DNA of 64,000 bases from Acheta domesticus (lineage: Eukaryota; Arthropoda; Insecta; Orthoptera; Gryllidae). Below, piece after piece: positions 33,961 through 45,960 of the stretch; within the stretch, counting starts at the first letter, position 1; the number at the start of each line of letters is the position of its first letter. Position numbers and translations under genes: made by a program. The stretch lies in contig JAHLJT010003656.1 in the NCBI GenBank assembly GCA_031308135.1, positions 72,496,984 through 72,560,983 on the forward strand. The letters are read 5' to 3'. Under the pieces are notes generated by a model. The model was not told where the DNA came from, ran no database searches, and was given only the letters and a program-made list of their open reading frames with translations.

Positions 33961-35825
33961 TAACTGGGTGTAGTCCGGAGGGTTAAAAGGTGCTGCGACG
34001 GCAACGTCGTGAAGTTTCTCGGTGAGAAAGAAGTTGGTGAAGAGTGAAGTGCCTTCATCAACTCGAGTGTTCTCTTCAGCCTTTTCAGGTCTCGGACTGA
34101 TTTGCGTAAGTTCCATGTCTAAGTGAGTTTTCAATGTAATTTCATTGCCATTAATTTTCTGACAGTTTTATGGTCATTGGAACATTCTATTTGTATTAAT
34201 TGCATATCAGAGATTATATCATTATTTCAACAAATATTTATTATCACCTTATTCTAAGAAAATTGTACGAAATAATATATGTTTTCTTGTGAGTCAAAAA
34301 TCGAGCCATTAGTGAATTTCAAATTTCTGAATTACTGCTGGAATTATTTAGAAAAGTCAAATTGTTTGTGCCAAAAATAACATTATTTTAGTGTCTTTTC
34401 CCTCCATTTACAACTTTGTGCAACAACATTATTTACACTATTTTCTCATTTGGATTCTGGAAAAACGCCGTTGCCGTGATTTGCATGAACACTCTATATC
34501 AGAATATTTAAGATATATGCAAATACGACATTTTTACGTCTCTTGGTTATTTACAACCGGAACATCCGGATTATTTTCGTGATCCGAACATAACTCACAA
34601 CCTGAGCCTGGATTTTGTATTTTATCGCTTTTTTCCTCTGAAGATCCTTGATTTTTCAGCATTTTTATTCACCACGCTTCTTCTTAATCCGTTCCTCTTC
34701 CCGTGCTCTGGTCGTCCTCACCTTCGTGCCCCCCTCCCTGCTTCCGGGCGACCTGCGGTGCTCCGCGTTCGCATTTCCGATGCACTTTATTCGAAAGACA
34801 ATTAAGCTCAATTGGTTTCGGACGACTTAACGAGCGCCTGAAATTTAATCACGGGGTAACGAAGAGATCCATTATACACTTTTTGTTGTTGGAAGAGAAA
34901 AATATTGAAGGGTAATTCAGTATTGCTACAGAGAACGGTGCCAGCACTGTCGCATTACTAGTTTCTTAATCGTGTACCTTTTGCTCGTTGTTTTGAACGA
35001 GCAAAGCCACTCAGTTTTACGTTATTGAGAAGTAATGTTATTACGATGGAGGTTGTAACAGAAGCACGATTCGTAAAGCAAAATTATATTATTTTATTCT
35101 GAATTTCCGATTTTATTAGCTTCATAATGAGTTTCGTGATTGTACACAAAATTGTAATTTTAACATTTTAGGATTGTTACTTCAATGTATTTTTCATGTG
35201 TTTGTCTTTACATACAATCAGTATGAATATATATGCCACACGAAAAATATTAAAGTACTGAAGTTAATGTGTTACAGGCTGAACTTTCGTATGGTATATC
35301 TTCTCCGAGACTCAGATACAACTCTGTAGCGGTAATTTGACATAATTTAGTGAGGACTCAAGGTTCTCCCAGTATTGTTTGGGGGTTGTTTGTGTCTTAC
35401 GGACTGTGTTTACAGATGTGTTCTCAGTAAGCATTACACCTTTATGCGTTTGATTTTAACATATCCGACGTCCACTCTAGAGAAATATGTCAGTAAAATG
35501 AACCCCTGAAAAAGAGAGATTTAGTGCTGAAGATTACTACAAAATTTATATTCGTAGGTGTAGATTATAATTTGTGAAGTCTGAATGTATTTTCAAGGTA
35601 TCTGCCCATATGTATGTTTATCCTTTGGTTTGTTGCGCTAAATTTTATCAATTTCATTAATTCCGTGTTTGAGTCCATCACTATTTAAATTTAATATCCT
35701 TTAAAGATAACACGAGATTATTTTAAAATTATTGTTTCCATATTTTATTGGTCTTCAGATATGCACCCAGACAAATTTTTAAGAATGTCTTTTCCTAAAA
35801 CTGAAATCCTGACTTGGGATCTCTC
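33961..35825. other. AT-rich non-coding DNA
   Basis: No coding support. It contains a compact perfect hairpin at 34980-35005, listed separately. Confidence 0.55.
34980..35005. repeat. Perfect 10-bp hairpin
   Basis: TTTGCTCGTT (34980-34989) pairs with AACGAGCAAA (34996-35005) around a six-base loop. No following U-rich run or other feature gives it a role. Confidence 0.6.
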
Positions 35826-36528
35826 TCTCTCTCTAGAAGGTGCTGAATATGATTTGAGGCGTGTCTCGCATTTTTACATTACTTGATATTTGACAAATAA
35901 TTTTCCGTAAATACATGTTATTAGGGGAGAGCATATTTACAACGTATGTATACAAATATATTTGCGCTGACATCACAAACATAAATGCAAATGCTACTTT
36001 GTTGTATTTCTGGTTCAAAGAAAACATTAAAAAACAAACTCGGTTTTGTTTCAAATTGCGAAGCTAGACTAACAAGTTGCCAAGTGATGTTCGCGATGCG
36101 AGGCACGTTAGCCTCACAAGCCATTAGGCTCCAAGTTGCCGGCAGCTTTATAGGAACGTTAGATCCGAAATTTAGTGGCCCTTCAGTCGGGGTAACCACA
36201 GGAATTGTGCAGGCTTCCCTTGCTCACTCCAATGCCACCCCTCCATTCTCTCCCCCCTCTCTTTCTCTCAGTCGTGCTCTCACTTTCTCCCATGCTCTCA
36301 TTGCCTGAACCCTTCGGAGGCCTATTTGGGGTTCTGTCCACGGAACTTTGGAGACTAGTAAATGCACATTGTTGTATGTTGCAGTGCAGGACTGAAGAAG
36401 CACAACTCGGACAGCAATTTATTTTAAGTAACTTCAGTTTTTTTGATGACGATTTGACGTGTGTTGATTTTACTTTCTCGCCCTTACTTCGTAAGAAGAG
36501 AAAGTATTGTAATCGTGCGCCAGGAAAC
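35826..36528. other. Non-coding DNA with both-strand open frames
   Basis: Overlapping frames of 92 (minus) and 107 (plus) codons occur at 35921-36308. Neither product resembles a known family. A pyrimidine-rich stretch occurs at 36240-36300. Confidence 0.45.
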
Positions 36529-36785
36529 GTCGAATTTTCGACAGAAAAACTCTTATTGCCGGGCCCTGGTAACTGAAAAGTGGATAAATCTTGTTTCTAT
36601 TTGTAGTAACTTACTTCGTCTAACATATTTTGTCAGAATTCATGTTTTGTGGGTCCTTCGTACCGAAAAATCGATTGACGGCGAAACCTTTGTTCGTCCT
36701 TCTGTTTGTAGGTCGGTCTGTCCGTCCGTCCATCCGTCCGGCTGTAGTCAACGCCTAAACCGTTCACCCAATTTTCTCATTCTCC
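36529..36785 (+). repeat. Interspersed repeat shared with 11.85-12.07 kb, copy 2
   Basis: See the entry at 11850. This copy additionally has a gtctgtccgtccgtccatccgtcc simple stretch (about 36716-36740) where the other copy has only gtctgactgtctgtg. It seems that a tetranucleotide run inside the family expanded here. Confidence 0.7.
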
Positions 36786-37640
36786 CATCGATGTAAATGA
36801 ACTTGAGGCCGAGTTTGAAACGAATATTTAAACGGAAACATTTTCAAAATTGTCTCAAAAATGACTCGAAATATTTTGTGACTCGGATAGTGTAAAGAAT
36901 TACGTTGGTGAAAATTAAATTAACTCCGTATTGTAGAAGGTATAGTCATTGTGCGCATTTTGATCGAATTTTTAGGATTTTAGTTTTTGAGTTGTATATT
37001 TTCTAAAATCATTTAAGACAATATCAAGAACTCGCACATACTGATCTCGACTAATGAAATGTAATAACTGAATTATAGTTCTGTCCGTTAACAAAATTCT
37101 TGCTTTACATGATACTTAAAAGGTATGGATTTTAATTCATCATCTTAATGGAACTGCTTTGTTCAATTCTTTGTTGGAAACATATTTTGAGACCAAAGGA
37201 ACATTCGCTATCGATAATTTGCAACAATGACATAATTTTATTTTATTAGGATACGAATTTGAAATTTCAATTTATCGTATGAAACCAGAAAGCAGGTTTT
37301 ACAGTCCACAGGTCGTGCAAGCTACTGTCATAACCCTTCTCCATTCTCCCAAACTTCGATATTTAATATAAGGATTTATTTTATACTACAGCTCCCGTTT
37401 AGAGAGCGCAGAAATCAATTGAGAAATGAGTGTATTTGCATACAACGGGGAGTTATATTGAATGATAATGTAGTCATGAAATAATAGCATGAGATTCTCG
37501 GAAGGAGAAGCAAGCGAAATCTAGAACCTCCAACGCATCTCAGCATCAGGAAGTCGTTAATGTTGCATGTTCCAGGTAATGCATTTCTACTGTTCATGAC
37601 GCCGCTGGCGGTTCTGTTTACGTGTCTGGTTGTTCAATGG
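36786..37640. other. AT-rich non-coding DNA
   Basis: Nothing recognisable. Confidence 0.55.
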
Positions 37641-37995
37641 TTTAAACGAATGGTTTAAACCCCCACCTCTCGTGTTTTGCCGGGTCTGTCCCATACAGTC
37701 GACGAGTAGGCTCGCCGGCTAGCTTCCGGAGGCTGGAGACTGTTACGCGTCCTCAAGACTCGCACTAGCCATTGAAGGGGTATTTTTGGCCCTGCCACGC
37801 CGTCTGCGCCAGCGTCCGCCTTTGTCTCCCGCTTCCGCCTGTAGCCTTTCACAGGCCTAACGGTACCACTCATTGGCCCATTGTCTACGACGCCACACCC
37901 GTTAGAAAATCGACTCCTGGTCCGCCTCAGAGAAATCTAGCACCCCCCCCCCCCGAGGGGCCTGATTTTTTGGCAAGACATGATTTAGAAGACCT
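37641..37995. other. GC-richer non-coding block with a C-homopolymer
   Basis: A composition change relative to both flanks, with a run of about 14 C residues near 37940-37954 followed by gagggg. Frames of 72 (minus) and 76 (plus) codons lack motifs. It may be an unrecognised repeat. Confidence 0.4.
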
Positions 37996-38068
37996 ACTCT
38001 GACCATTAATTTACTTTATTGACTGAGAGCTAGCTATGTTGAAGCTATACTCAGAGTGCAAGTACAAG

Positions 38069-38072
<4 letters not shown>

Positions 38073-38103
<31 letters not shown>
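38073..38103 (+). repeat. (AAT)n microsatellite
   Basis: About ten uninterrupted aat units, then aacaacaa. Confidence 0.95.
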
Positions 38104-38107
<4 letters not shown>

Positions 38108-38109
38108 CA

Positions 38110-38819
38110 ATTATCATATAAACTACACATACATAGAATTATTAAATAGTAAATTGTATTATTGATAAATAACAAATAACTTATAACATATATACCAAAA
38201 GAAATCATTTTATAGTTAATAAGTATTGTATTTAATGTAGGCGTTTTTTATTAAGAGAAAGGGAAAGTCAAAAACTTATCATTTACTTTATTTTGAGATG
38301 ATTGTAATATCCCAATCATACCTCGTTATATGCGGCAGTTGCACACGAGTAACACCAAACCTGGCATACGTGCAACTACTATGTCGGCATGATAACTTTA
38401 TTAATCACCGGTACCTTGTATCTACAGATACTTCTACAACAAAAGCCGTACATTGGAGGAACTTCATTCTTGTTTCTACATATCATAAGCTATATAATCA
38501 TATGTAAAGCCTGAAGTGCAATTACATAGAAATTTTGAACTGTGTAAGACTAAAGTCAAAGCATTTATTCACTAATGAGATATTTGTCTTCGATGAACGA
38601 TGAGTACACACGAAGGCTCTTTACCTAGTGCCTCTTTCTACAGAGTAATGAAGTTGAAAAGGGATGTAAACAGGATTTCCTAAACTCCACCACCCGCCAT
38701 AAATATTCCATGAAGCACACACATCGATTTCTTAATGAATTGCGAGCACAGGAAAATTGAAGCGTAAAAGAGTATATAGAATGATTAACCGAAGACTTCA
38801 TACCATTTAGCATTTAGCG
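38110..38819. other. AT-rich non-coding DNA
   Basis: Nothing recognisable. Confidence 0.55.
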
Positions 38820-39048
38820 TTTACCCTTAACGCAAGCTGTTCAGCGTTTGGGAGTACGTTTAAAAAGCGGCGCGTTTGGCCCGATTCCCCGCGAAATTTC
38901 GTTACGTAGTAATGAGGGCGCCTCATATCGCCCGTTTCTTTCAGAGAGGAACTTGGCCCGTTAGCAGCGCGCGTTTTCCGAGGCGGCGAGGCGCAGGGCT
39001 GTGCGCTTAGTCGTTCGCAGTGCCGACGGAGAGGGAGCCGGGCGCTTA
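38820..39048. other. CpG-rich patch next to a transposon terminus
   Basis: CpG-rich sequence with gcgcgcgttttccgaggcggcgagg and a TTTAAAAAG TATA-like motif at about 38859. A short unmethylated promoter-like region is possible, but no exon or splice site supports it. Confidence 0.3.
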
Positions 39049-39050
39049 TA

Positions 39051-39982
39051 CAGGATGGCTCTTAATTATACCGACAAAGAAATTGTGTAGAGTCCTATGC
39101 TTATCTGCAGAAGTTAGGTGCAATCGATTCGCGATCGAAAATTTTAGGTTTTGAGAAACATTGGTTAATTGACTGTTTCCGAGCGTGCGATTTAAATGCT
39201 CTGAAGACCGAGACACACGCTGCTGCATCGCTGCGTTGACGAGTAGAAGGGAGAGATAAGGTCTGCAGCATGACGGAAAGAGATAGATGGGTTCTTGTGT
39301 ATCGTGTCCGGTTTCAGCAAATAAACTTCAGGCACCATTTTGCGTCACAATATTTGCGGGAAATTTAAACACCAACATTATCGCCTTGTTACCATTTGTT
39401 GGAACAGATATATGAAGCACTTTATTTTTTAAATACTGCATCTTTTATACTTTTCAATTACACCTTTCGTTAGTCACCGTTTAAATTAGTCACTTTGTGC
39501 AACTTTCAAAATGTTTCTCAACATTTCTCGGTTTCCACGCAACATGGCGGCCAACTTTCGGTCTAGCTTTTAATACCGAAGTTCCCGTGTTGTGGTCACG
39601 TGGTTCGTGACGCCAACTGGTGCTGCGCAGAACGAGCAAAAAATCGGAGGAACCCACTTATCTTTTTCCAACAGTCTGCAGCGAAAGATCTTCACATGGC
39701 GACCAAGACATCCAGAAAGGGTGTAGACTAATGTGCGCGACTCAAAAAATGTGCCACCAGGCATATTGCTGATACCCTCACCTGTCTCCTCAACTATTCA
39801 ACGCATCTCAGTTGCATGGCGTATGTCTGTACGTGAGTTGCACACCCCATAATGACAAACAAGTCGAGTTTTCTTGAAGTCGAGCATGTTCATCGACGGG
39901 AAACCGATTGCAGCAAACTTCCTCAAACGACGATAAGACTCCACATGTTACTTTTTGGCGGAAACAATTAAGGGGCACCCTG
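39051..39982. mobile_element. DNA transposon with ~20-bp terminal inverted repeats and TA flanks
   Basis: The left end CAGGATGGCTCTTAATTATA (39051-39070) and the reverse complement of the right end, CAGGGTGCCCCTTAATTGTT (39963-39982), match at 15 of 20 positions. TA dinucleotides sit immediately outside both ends (39049-39050 and 39983-39984), as expected for Tc1/mariner-type insertion. The 932-bp interior has only broken frames. The longest (39570-39764, minus) is not recognisably a transposase, so this is a non-autonomous or decayed copy. Superfamily assignment rests on the TA flanks and CAGG start only. Confidence 0.75.
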
Positions 39983-39984
39983 TA

Positions 39985-40340
39985 CTTGCGGCTGCGTTGG
40001 CGATTCGCGGGGCGCGGTCACCGCCCAGAAAGGGAAACGAAAGGGGCGGTGGCGGCGGCGGCGGCGGCTGGGCAAGGGGTGGCAGGCGCCGCGCAAGCAA
40101 AAATTGCGGCCGGGTGATTTATGCGGGCGAACGAACGCCACCCCGCCCCCACCGCCCCCGTCCCCGCCGCCGCCGCCTCCCGCTCCGCGGCTCGTTAGTC
40201 GCGCAATTAGCGCTTCTGCGGGCGGCCGGCCCACACCGCCGCCGCCGCCGCCGCCTCTCGCCGCGCCGCTCTGCGTCCTTGTCCTTATTCCCCCCGCGCG
40301 GGTTGCTCTTCTGCTGTTTGCTCTTGCGTGCTTCCATCAT
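39985..40340. other. CpG-rich block with opposed (GGC)n and (CCG)n tracts
   Basis: A ggcggtggcggcggcggcgg tract lies at 40045-40068 and a ccgccgccgccgccgcc tract at 40237-40256, about 170 bases apart and able to pair. Frames in this block (200, 88, 86 and 73 codons) are low-complexity Arg/Pro/Gly and not convincing. Confidence 0.5.
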
Positions 40341-40955
40341 CTACATATTGTGCCTTGTCTTTAATTTGGATGCCTTGCGCTGTTTGGTCGTCCTGTCGCG
40401 TCTTCATTCTGGCCGACAATCATCTCTATTTTCTGCTTTTTGTGTCCAGTTTTTAATTGAGGACACTGCGTTTCCTTTTTTTTTGCCCTTCTTGAATCTT
40501 TCTCGCTTCCTTTCTGTTTCTATTCTATTATTTTATTACCTTTCCCTTGTGCATTAGCGTGTTTAGTAGATTTCCTTTATTTCGAGAACATTTCAATAAT
40601 TTACATAACTCGCCTTCCACTTACCTCCCCTTCTTCTTCATTACTCTCTAGCTGTTTAACCTTTTTTGTACTATTTTTATTAGTTTCTTTACATATTTCA
40701 ATTTTTTGGTTTACTTAATTTGCCAACAAAGAAAAAATAATACATATGATTTGTTTCTCGCACTTTATTTTTACCTCCACTATTTTCATAATTTCCCATT
40801 CAAACTTGCTTTCCGAAGTGTACGTAAAAAGTGTGTTAATTTTAGCGTGTGCTTTCTTCTTCTTTTAATACTTCTCTCTACACAGTCTGCCTTTTAATAT
40901 TTTGTAGCCCTCTCTCCTCCATCTACTCCACCGTACGTGGCTACTCGCCGTTTCA
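40341..40955. other. T-rich non-coding DNA
   Basis: Pyrimidine-biased, with many ttctttt/cttcttt motifs. No coding support. Confidence 0.55.
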
Positions 40956-41639
40956 GGATTCTGCCCTCTCCTGTTAGGTGTATCCCAGCACTTCAGCCGC
41001 CTCCTCCAGTTTCTGCTTCCCTCTGCGAAGCTTCCCCCTCGCCCCGGCGGCCGTAATTGAGAAAAATGGCGGCGGGCAGCGCCGGGCGGGCGCCCCGTGG
41101 GCCGCGCCGCGCCGGCCGGCCGGCCGGCCTGCCTGCCTGGCTGTCTGGCGGGTTGCGCGCAGGTAGCGGGCGCGCGGGATGCGCCTGGACGGCCGCCCCG
41201 CCGGGCAGCGCGCGGGGAGGGTGGCGTGGGAGGGTGGCGTCCGTGGGGCGCGCGGGCGGCGACGCGGAAAAACGCTAGCCAAATGGTGATTAGCAGAAAG
41301 GAGCGCTATCGTTCGCTCGCTGCCCAGCGCGCGCTCCCTCGCCAACGCGCTCTCTCGCCCGCACGCTCTCTCGCTCGCAAGCTGTCTCGTCCCGTTTGCT
41401 AGCTCTCTCTCGACCCATTTCTCCCTCTCTCACACGCTCTCTTCCTCGCATCTTGCTCTCTCGCCGGTTCACTCTCTTGCCGGCTTGCTCTCTCGCCTGC
41501 CCACTCTCTCCCCCATTCGCCCTCTGCCCCGCTCGTACTTTTTCCCCTTCGCTGTCTTCCCCACTCACTGTTTCCCGCTAGCTCTTTCCCTCGCTCGCCC
41601 TACAATCCTCTCGCTCTGCTCCCAGCTCGCTCTGTCCTC

Positions 41640-41860
41640 CGCTCGCTCTCATCCCCGCTCGCTCTCTTCCTCGCTTACTCTCTTCCCCGCTCGCTCTCTT
41701 CCTCGCTCACTCTCTTCCCCGCTCGCTCTCTTCTCCGCTCGCTCTCTTCCCCGCTCGATCTCTTCCCCGCACGCTCTCTTCCCCGCACACTCTCTTCCCC
41801 GCTCGCTCTCTCCCCACTCGCTCTCTCTCCCGCACGCACACACTCCCGCACGCTCTTTCA
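41640..41860 (+). repeat. 16-bp C-rich minisatellite (ccccgctcgctctctt)
   Basis: About thirteen tandem units with substitutions (tcctcgctcactctct, ttccccgcacgctctc and so on) lie inside a wider decayed zone at 41330-41900 of ctcgctcgc/ctctctcgcc motifs. Both strands are open because of the repeat. The minus-strand frames give Glu/Arg/Ser/Gly strings. Confidence 0.85.
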
Positions 41861-42253
41861 CCCGCATGCGCTTTCTCCCGCCCACTCACTCACCTCCTCC
41901 CTCTCTGACCGGTCGCTCTCTTCGCCCACCCTCCGCCCGTTCTCTCGCCTGTCTGTTCTTGTATCCAGCCGGCTCTTTTACCCGTGTACTCGCCTATTTA
42001 CTCTCTCCCTCTCTTGGCCGTCCACCCAACCTCTCTCATTCACCCACTATTCGCTCGCATGCCCGTCTGATCTCTTACCCGCCCTCTCTTTTACCTGCTT
42101 GCTCTCTATCGCCGGTTCGTTTGCCCGTCAGCTCACCCGCTCGTCCACCCAACCGCGCGCTTGCTCTATCACCCACCCGTCCGTGCTGCTTTCGCTTTCG
42201 TTTGCCTGCCCTGATGAGAGGGAGGGAGAGGCGGGCGGGCGGCGAAAGAGCGC

Positions 42254-42273
42254 TGTGTGTGTGTGTGTGTGTG
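42254..42273 (+). repeat. (TG)n microsatellite
   Basis: About ten TG units just upstream of the candidate initiator at 42390. Confidence 0.9.
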
Positions 42274-42389
42274 GGCGTCGGGTGCGCGCCGGGCCGCCCC
42301 GCGCCGCTCGTGGGCGATGGAGCGGACGAGATATGCACAAAGCGAGTGGAGCAGAGCAGAGCAGAGCGGCGCGGCGCGGCGCGGGAGCT

Positions 42390-42551
42390 TCAGTCAGACG
42401 GCGAGCGGCAGCGGCGGTCGCGTCAATGCCCGTCCAGGTGAACGCGCCCACCAGGCCCCAGCGCGCACACGACGAGTGCCCGCGCCGAATCACGGGGGAG
42501 CGGGCAGGGGCCGGGGGCAGTGGCGCAGCGAGAGGGAGCGCAGTGCAGGAG
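42390..42551 (+). promoter_or_regulatory. Possible initiator and first exon (weak)
   Basis: TCAGTC at 42390-42395 matches the insect initiator. It lies in a CpG-rich context just after gcggcgcggcgcggcgcggg. Downstream an ATG at 42426 opens a frame beginning MPVQVNAP. Two donor-like sites follow: CCAG/GTGAAC at 42437 and GGAG/GTAATA at 42551. No downstream exon was recognised, so this is a compositional and motif-based guess. Confidence 0.2.
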
Positions 42552-42960
42552 GTAATACGACACACGCCCCCGCGCGCGTGTGCAATTCATTCTGCGGCAC
42601 GGTGGAACAGCATAGTGGGGGGGGGGGCGAGAGCAGGTGTCCTATTCATCGAGTCCTCTTCTCTTTCGCCCGTAAGTGCTGCTGGGCCGTAAGTGAACAT
42701 CTTACCGGGGTTCGTACTCTGCGTGCCTTCGCGGTCGGACGCAGACCGCGGCTCGCAGATCAGGCGGGCGGGCGGGTGGGCGGGGCGGACCGGTAAACCT
42801 GCGGGGAGGGGCGGAGAGCCGCCCAGAGACTGACCTGCGGAATCCCTAATCGGCTCTGGCGACCGCCGGCCCCGCCTGCGACCCCGAGATATTCTCTGGC
42901 CAGGGACCCGGCTTTGGGGCAGGCCTCGCACGGCGAGCAGACCGCCCCGCCTCACTCCCT

Positions 42961-43965
42961 CTTCAGCCACACCTACCCATACCCACCCTGCCCGCATCCC
43001 CTAACCCAGATCTGTCTTCCAACCCAGATCCAGCGTGCCTCTCCCTGCTCACGCACGCCTTCCCGCCCTGACCAGGCACACCCTGTCCCGCCCCGCCCAG
43101 TCACATCCTGCCCCGCCCCGCCCAGTCACATCCTACCGCGCCCACCCAAGCCCGCCGAATCCTGCCCCGGCCCTTCCCCAACCCCACCGAATACTGCCCC
43201 ATCCCATCCTCCTCCGCCTCATTCTTCTTCGCCCCAATGTGCCCCATCCTATGATTCGGCGCCGCCCCTATGTTCCCTCCCACTGCCCTGCTCCCTTCTA
43301 TTTCGCCCGCTCCGACCCGCCGCAAACCCACCTTTTCCGCCTCATTTCCCTTGGCCCCATTCCCAGCAACTCGTGCTGCCTTCCTCCCCTTTCCCATTCC
43401 ACCTCATATCACCTCACTCCCCTCGACTTCGGACCATTCTATTTCGTCCAGATATTCCTCTCATCTCGCCCTCCTACCAACCTCCACTTCGAGGGTACCC
43501 TTCAGCCCCGCTTCCCTGCTGTAGCGCTCTCTCCCCGCTGCCTAGCACGTTACAGCGTCGTCGGCATGCTCCCGGACCTTCCGCCGCGCTCCCCGGACCC
43601 CATCCCCACCCCCCGGCTCCGCCCAGCCCCATCTTCCGTTCTCTTGCCTCCTCGCCTTAGGTCGCGCGCCCTCCCCCGCACCGCGCCCCCACCCCTCGTC
43701 CCTTCTCCATCAACATTCGGCTCCCTCCGGCCGTCCCTGGGCGGCCGGCCGCCCGGCTTCACCACACGCGCTGCCTGCTTTCCTGTCCGGACTTGACCCT
43801 TCGGCGCGCGCTCCCTCAGCCGCCCTGCGTCGACCACTTAACGCTCTACCGATACCGGCCCTCGGGTCGTCTCACCTCGCTGCCTCGTGCCAGCTGCTGA
43901 TGCGGTTGCTGTTCCCACCGGCGGTGACCACCAGCCACTCGGCAGCTTTGCGCGGGGCTGCTCAA
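42961..43965. other. C-rich low-complexity block
   Basis: The plus strand is C-rich with loosely repeated ccccgcccc(a/g), cccagatc and cagtcacatcctgcccc motifs (one near-perfect tandem pair of about 26 bases near 43086-43135). Frames of 248 and 253 codons are Pro/Ser/His-rich artefacts. Confidence 0.6.
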
Positions 43966-44750
43966 AGTGTCGCGTAGTGCCTTCTCAGTCATGTTTCCCC
44001 ATCACATTATTTATGTTTATTTTCTATTCTTCATTGTGCGCATATACCTGATTAGAAACGATTATTTAATTGATATCATAATAATTATTGTATCAAGACA
44101 ATTGTTATTTATTGTTATTGTTTTCAACAATTTTATCTCGTTACCTTCACTATAGAATTCAACTTTTATTTCCAAGACCTCAAATGTAATGCATTTGGTT
44201 GTTTCCATTTCTTTGCAGGGATAATTACATGTCCAAATAGTGCCATTTTGCAACTAATCCCGTTAATTGTGTAAAATGCAAATGTGACTCAACAATTTAC
44301 CACTCACTTTACTTGGAAATGACAAGAACATTTGTGAGGCTACGTTATAAGCTCATAATTATCTAAGGAAGGATGTCCTGATGTATTAACACAATGCTTC
44401 TATCAAAATGAATGTACTAGAGCTGGCTGTTCTATCGGACATTCGTGAATATTCTCCCTATCAATTCTAGGCTCATGACGCAGCAATATCTGACACAACG
44501 GGCCGTAGACTCCGTGCAATCCATTCTTCTCAATCCTATTCTGAAATTCTTATGGAGAGGCGATTGTCTCATGCTCGTCTCTCATCTCATACGATACATC
44601 AGCGTGATCTGGAAAATGCCGGCAAAATTGCGCGTACGTGGAAGTCGGATCAATCCATTCACAGAAAGAAGAGTATCTTTCTTCTTCTCCCATCGTGTGA
44701 AACGGCGTTCTCTTTCTGCCACAACACTTTCATCACAGCAATGCCTGGTT
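43966..44750. other. AT-rich non-coding DNA
   Basis: An ordinary AT-rich interruption of the GC-rich zone. A frame opens at 44445 and runs into the next repeat block, but its first ~100 codons have no known motif. Confidence 0.5.
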
Positions 44751-45960
44751 CGTGTCATCTCATTTATCCCTACCTTTTTTCTTCCGCACGCTGTTCCCTG
44801 CACTCGGCTGCCTCCACCTCCCCGTCCCTTCGCTCCTCCGCGCCACACTCCGTCACGCTCCCGCTGCGCTCTGCGCTGTTGCGTCCTCGCTCCTCCGCAC
44901 CCACACCCCGCTACGTCCCCGCTCCGCCGCGCTCTCCGTTCCCGCTCTCGCGCTTCCCTCACCTCGCCACTCCCCACGCCACTCTCCACGCCACTCCCCA
45001 CGCCAGTCTCCACGCTACTCCCCACGCCACTCTCCACGCCACTCTCCACGCCACTCTCCACGCCACTCTCCACGCCACTCTCCACGCCACTCCCCACGCC
45101 ACTCCCCCACCACTCCCCACGCCACTTCCCAAGCCCCGCTCCGCCCCGCCTCATGCCACATCCCACGCCACTCCCCACGCCGTGCCCCACGCCCCGCCCC
45201 ACGCCCCGCCCCACGCCCCGCCCCACGTCACGCCCCACGCCCCGACGCGTCCTCCTTCCAGCGCATGCCCATTCCTCCGTTCCCCCAGTTTTCAGTTGTT
45301 CTCCAACGCCACCCGCCTCCTCGCGGCCTCTCCGACCTGACTCACCGCGTCGCGGACCCGTCACACCCGATTCCTCATTCCCGATCCGCCTGAATTCGCT
45401 CCAGTATGGACCATTTTTGCCGCTTCCTTCTCGCCATGTCTCTTCCCCTTTTTCTCCCAATCCGTCCCGCCTCTTCCCGCTTAGGCGGATCCTGGGCCCT
45501 GTGTCGCGACTCTTCTACGTCGTTGCCGCCTACTATTTTCGTCCCCGTCCCCGCCTCACCTCCGCTACGTCTCCGCCCTGCCTCGTCTCGGTCCCCACCT
45601 CGTCTCCTTCCCTGCCTCGTGTCCGTCCCCGCCTCGACCCCGTCCTTCACCACGACCCCCGCGTTAGTAGCCGGCCCCGCCCCGCCAGACCTACCCTGCC
45701 CCGCTTCCGGTCCCTCCACGCTTCTGTCCAGTCGCGTATTTGTCCCCGTTCCCGCTCTCGTACCCGCCTCTCCCCTGCCCCGCCCCCGCCCTGCCCCTTA
45801 CCAGCCCTGTTCCCTCCCCCCGTTCCCGAACCTCCAGCCCCTCCCCACCCCTCCTCCAGCCACGTTCCCGCTCCCGTGCCCGCCCCTTCCCTGCCCCGCC
45901 CCCTCCCGCGCGCCGCGCCGGTGCGTGGGTGTTTGCGCGTGCCGCGGACTGCACTTAGCG
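44750..45960 (+). repeat. C-rich island with a 12-bp minisatellite core
   Basis: The core at about 44955-45250 is a tandem of 12-mers (ccactctccacg, then cccacgccccgc variants). Because 12 is divisible by three, one frame reads STPL/HATP-type tetrapeptides and stays open for 527 codons. The remainder is degenerate C-rich DNA (ccccgtcccc, cctcgtctc motifs). I do not consider the open frame a gene. Confidence 0.8.

Larger units (their letters stand above)
40960..42960. other. Large CpG-rich island
   Basis: Dense CpG sequence flanks a C-rich minisatellite (41330-41900). The composition at 41040-41270 and 42180-42560 (gccggcggcc, gcgccgggcgggcg, cggcgcggcgcggcgcggg) is promoter-island-like. Overlapping frames on both strands are low complexity. 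This is the best candidate in the window for a gene start, but it is unproven. Confidence 0.45.

Noticed and set aside
35921..36308. Possible coding frames on both strands
   Set aside because: No recognisable motif, and the right part runs into pyrimidine-rich simple sequence.
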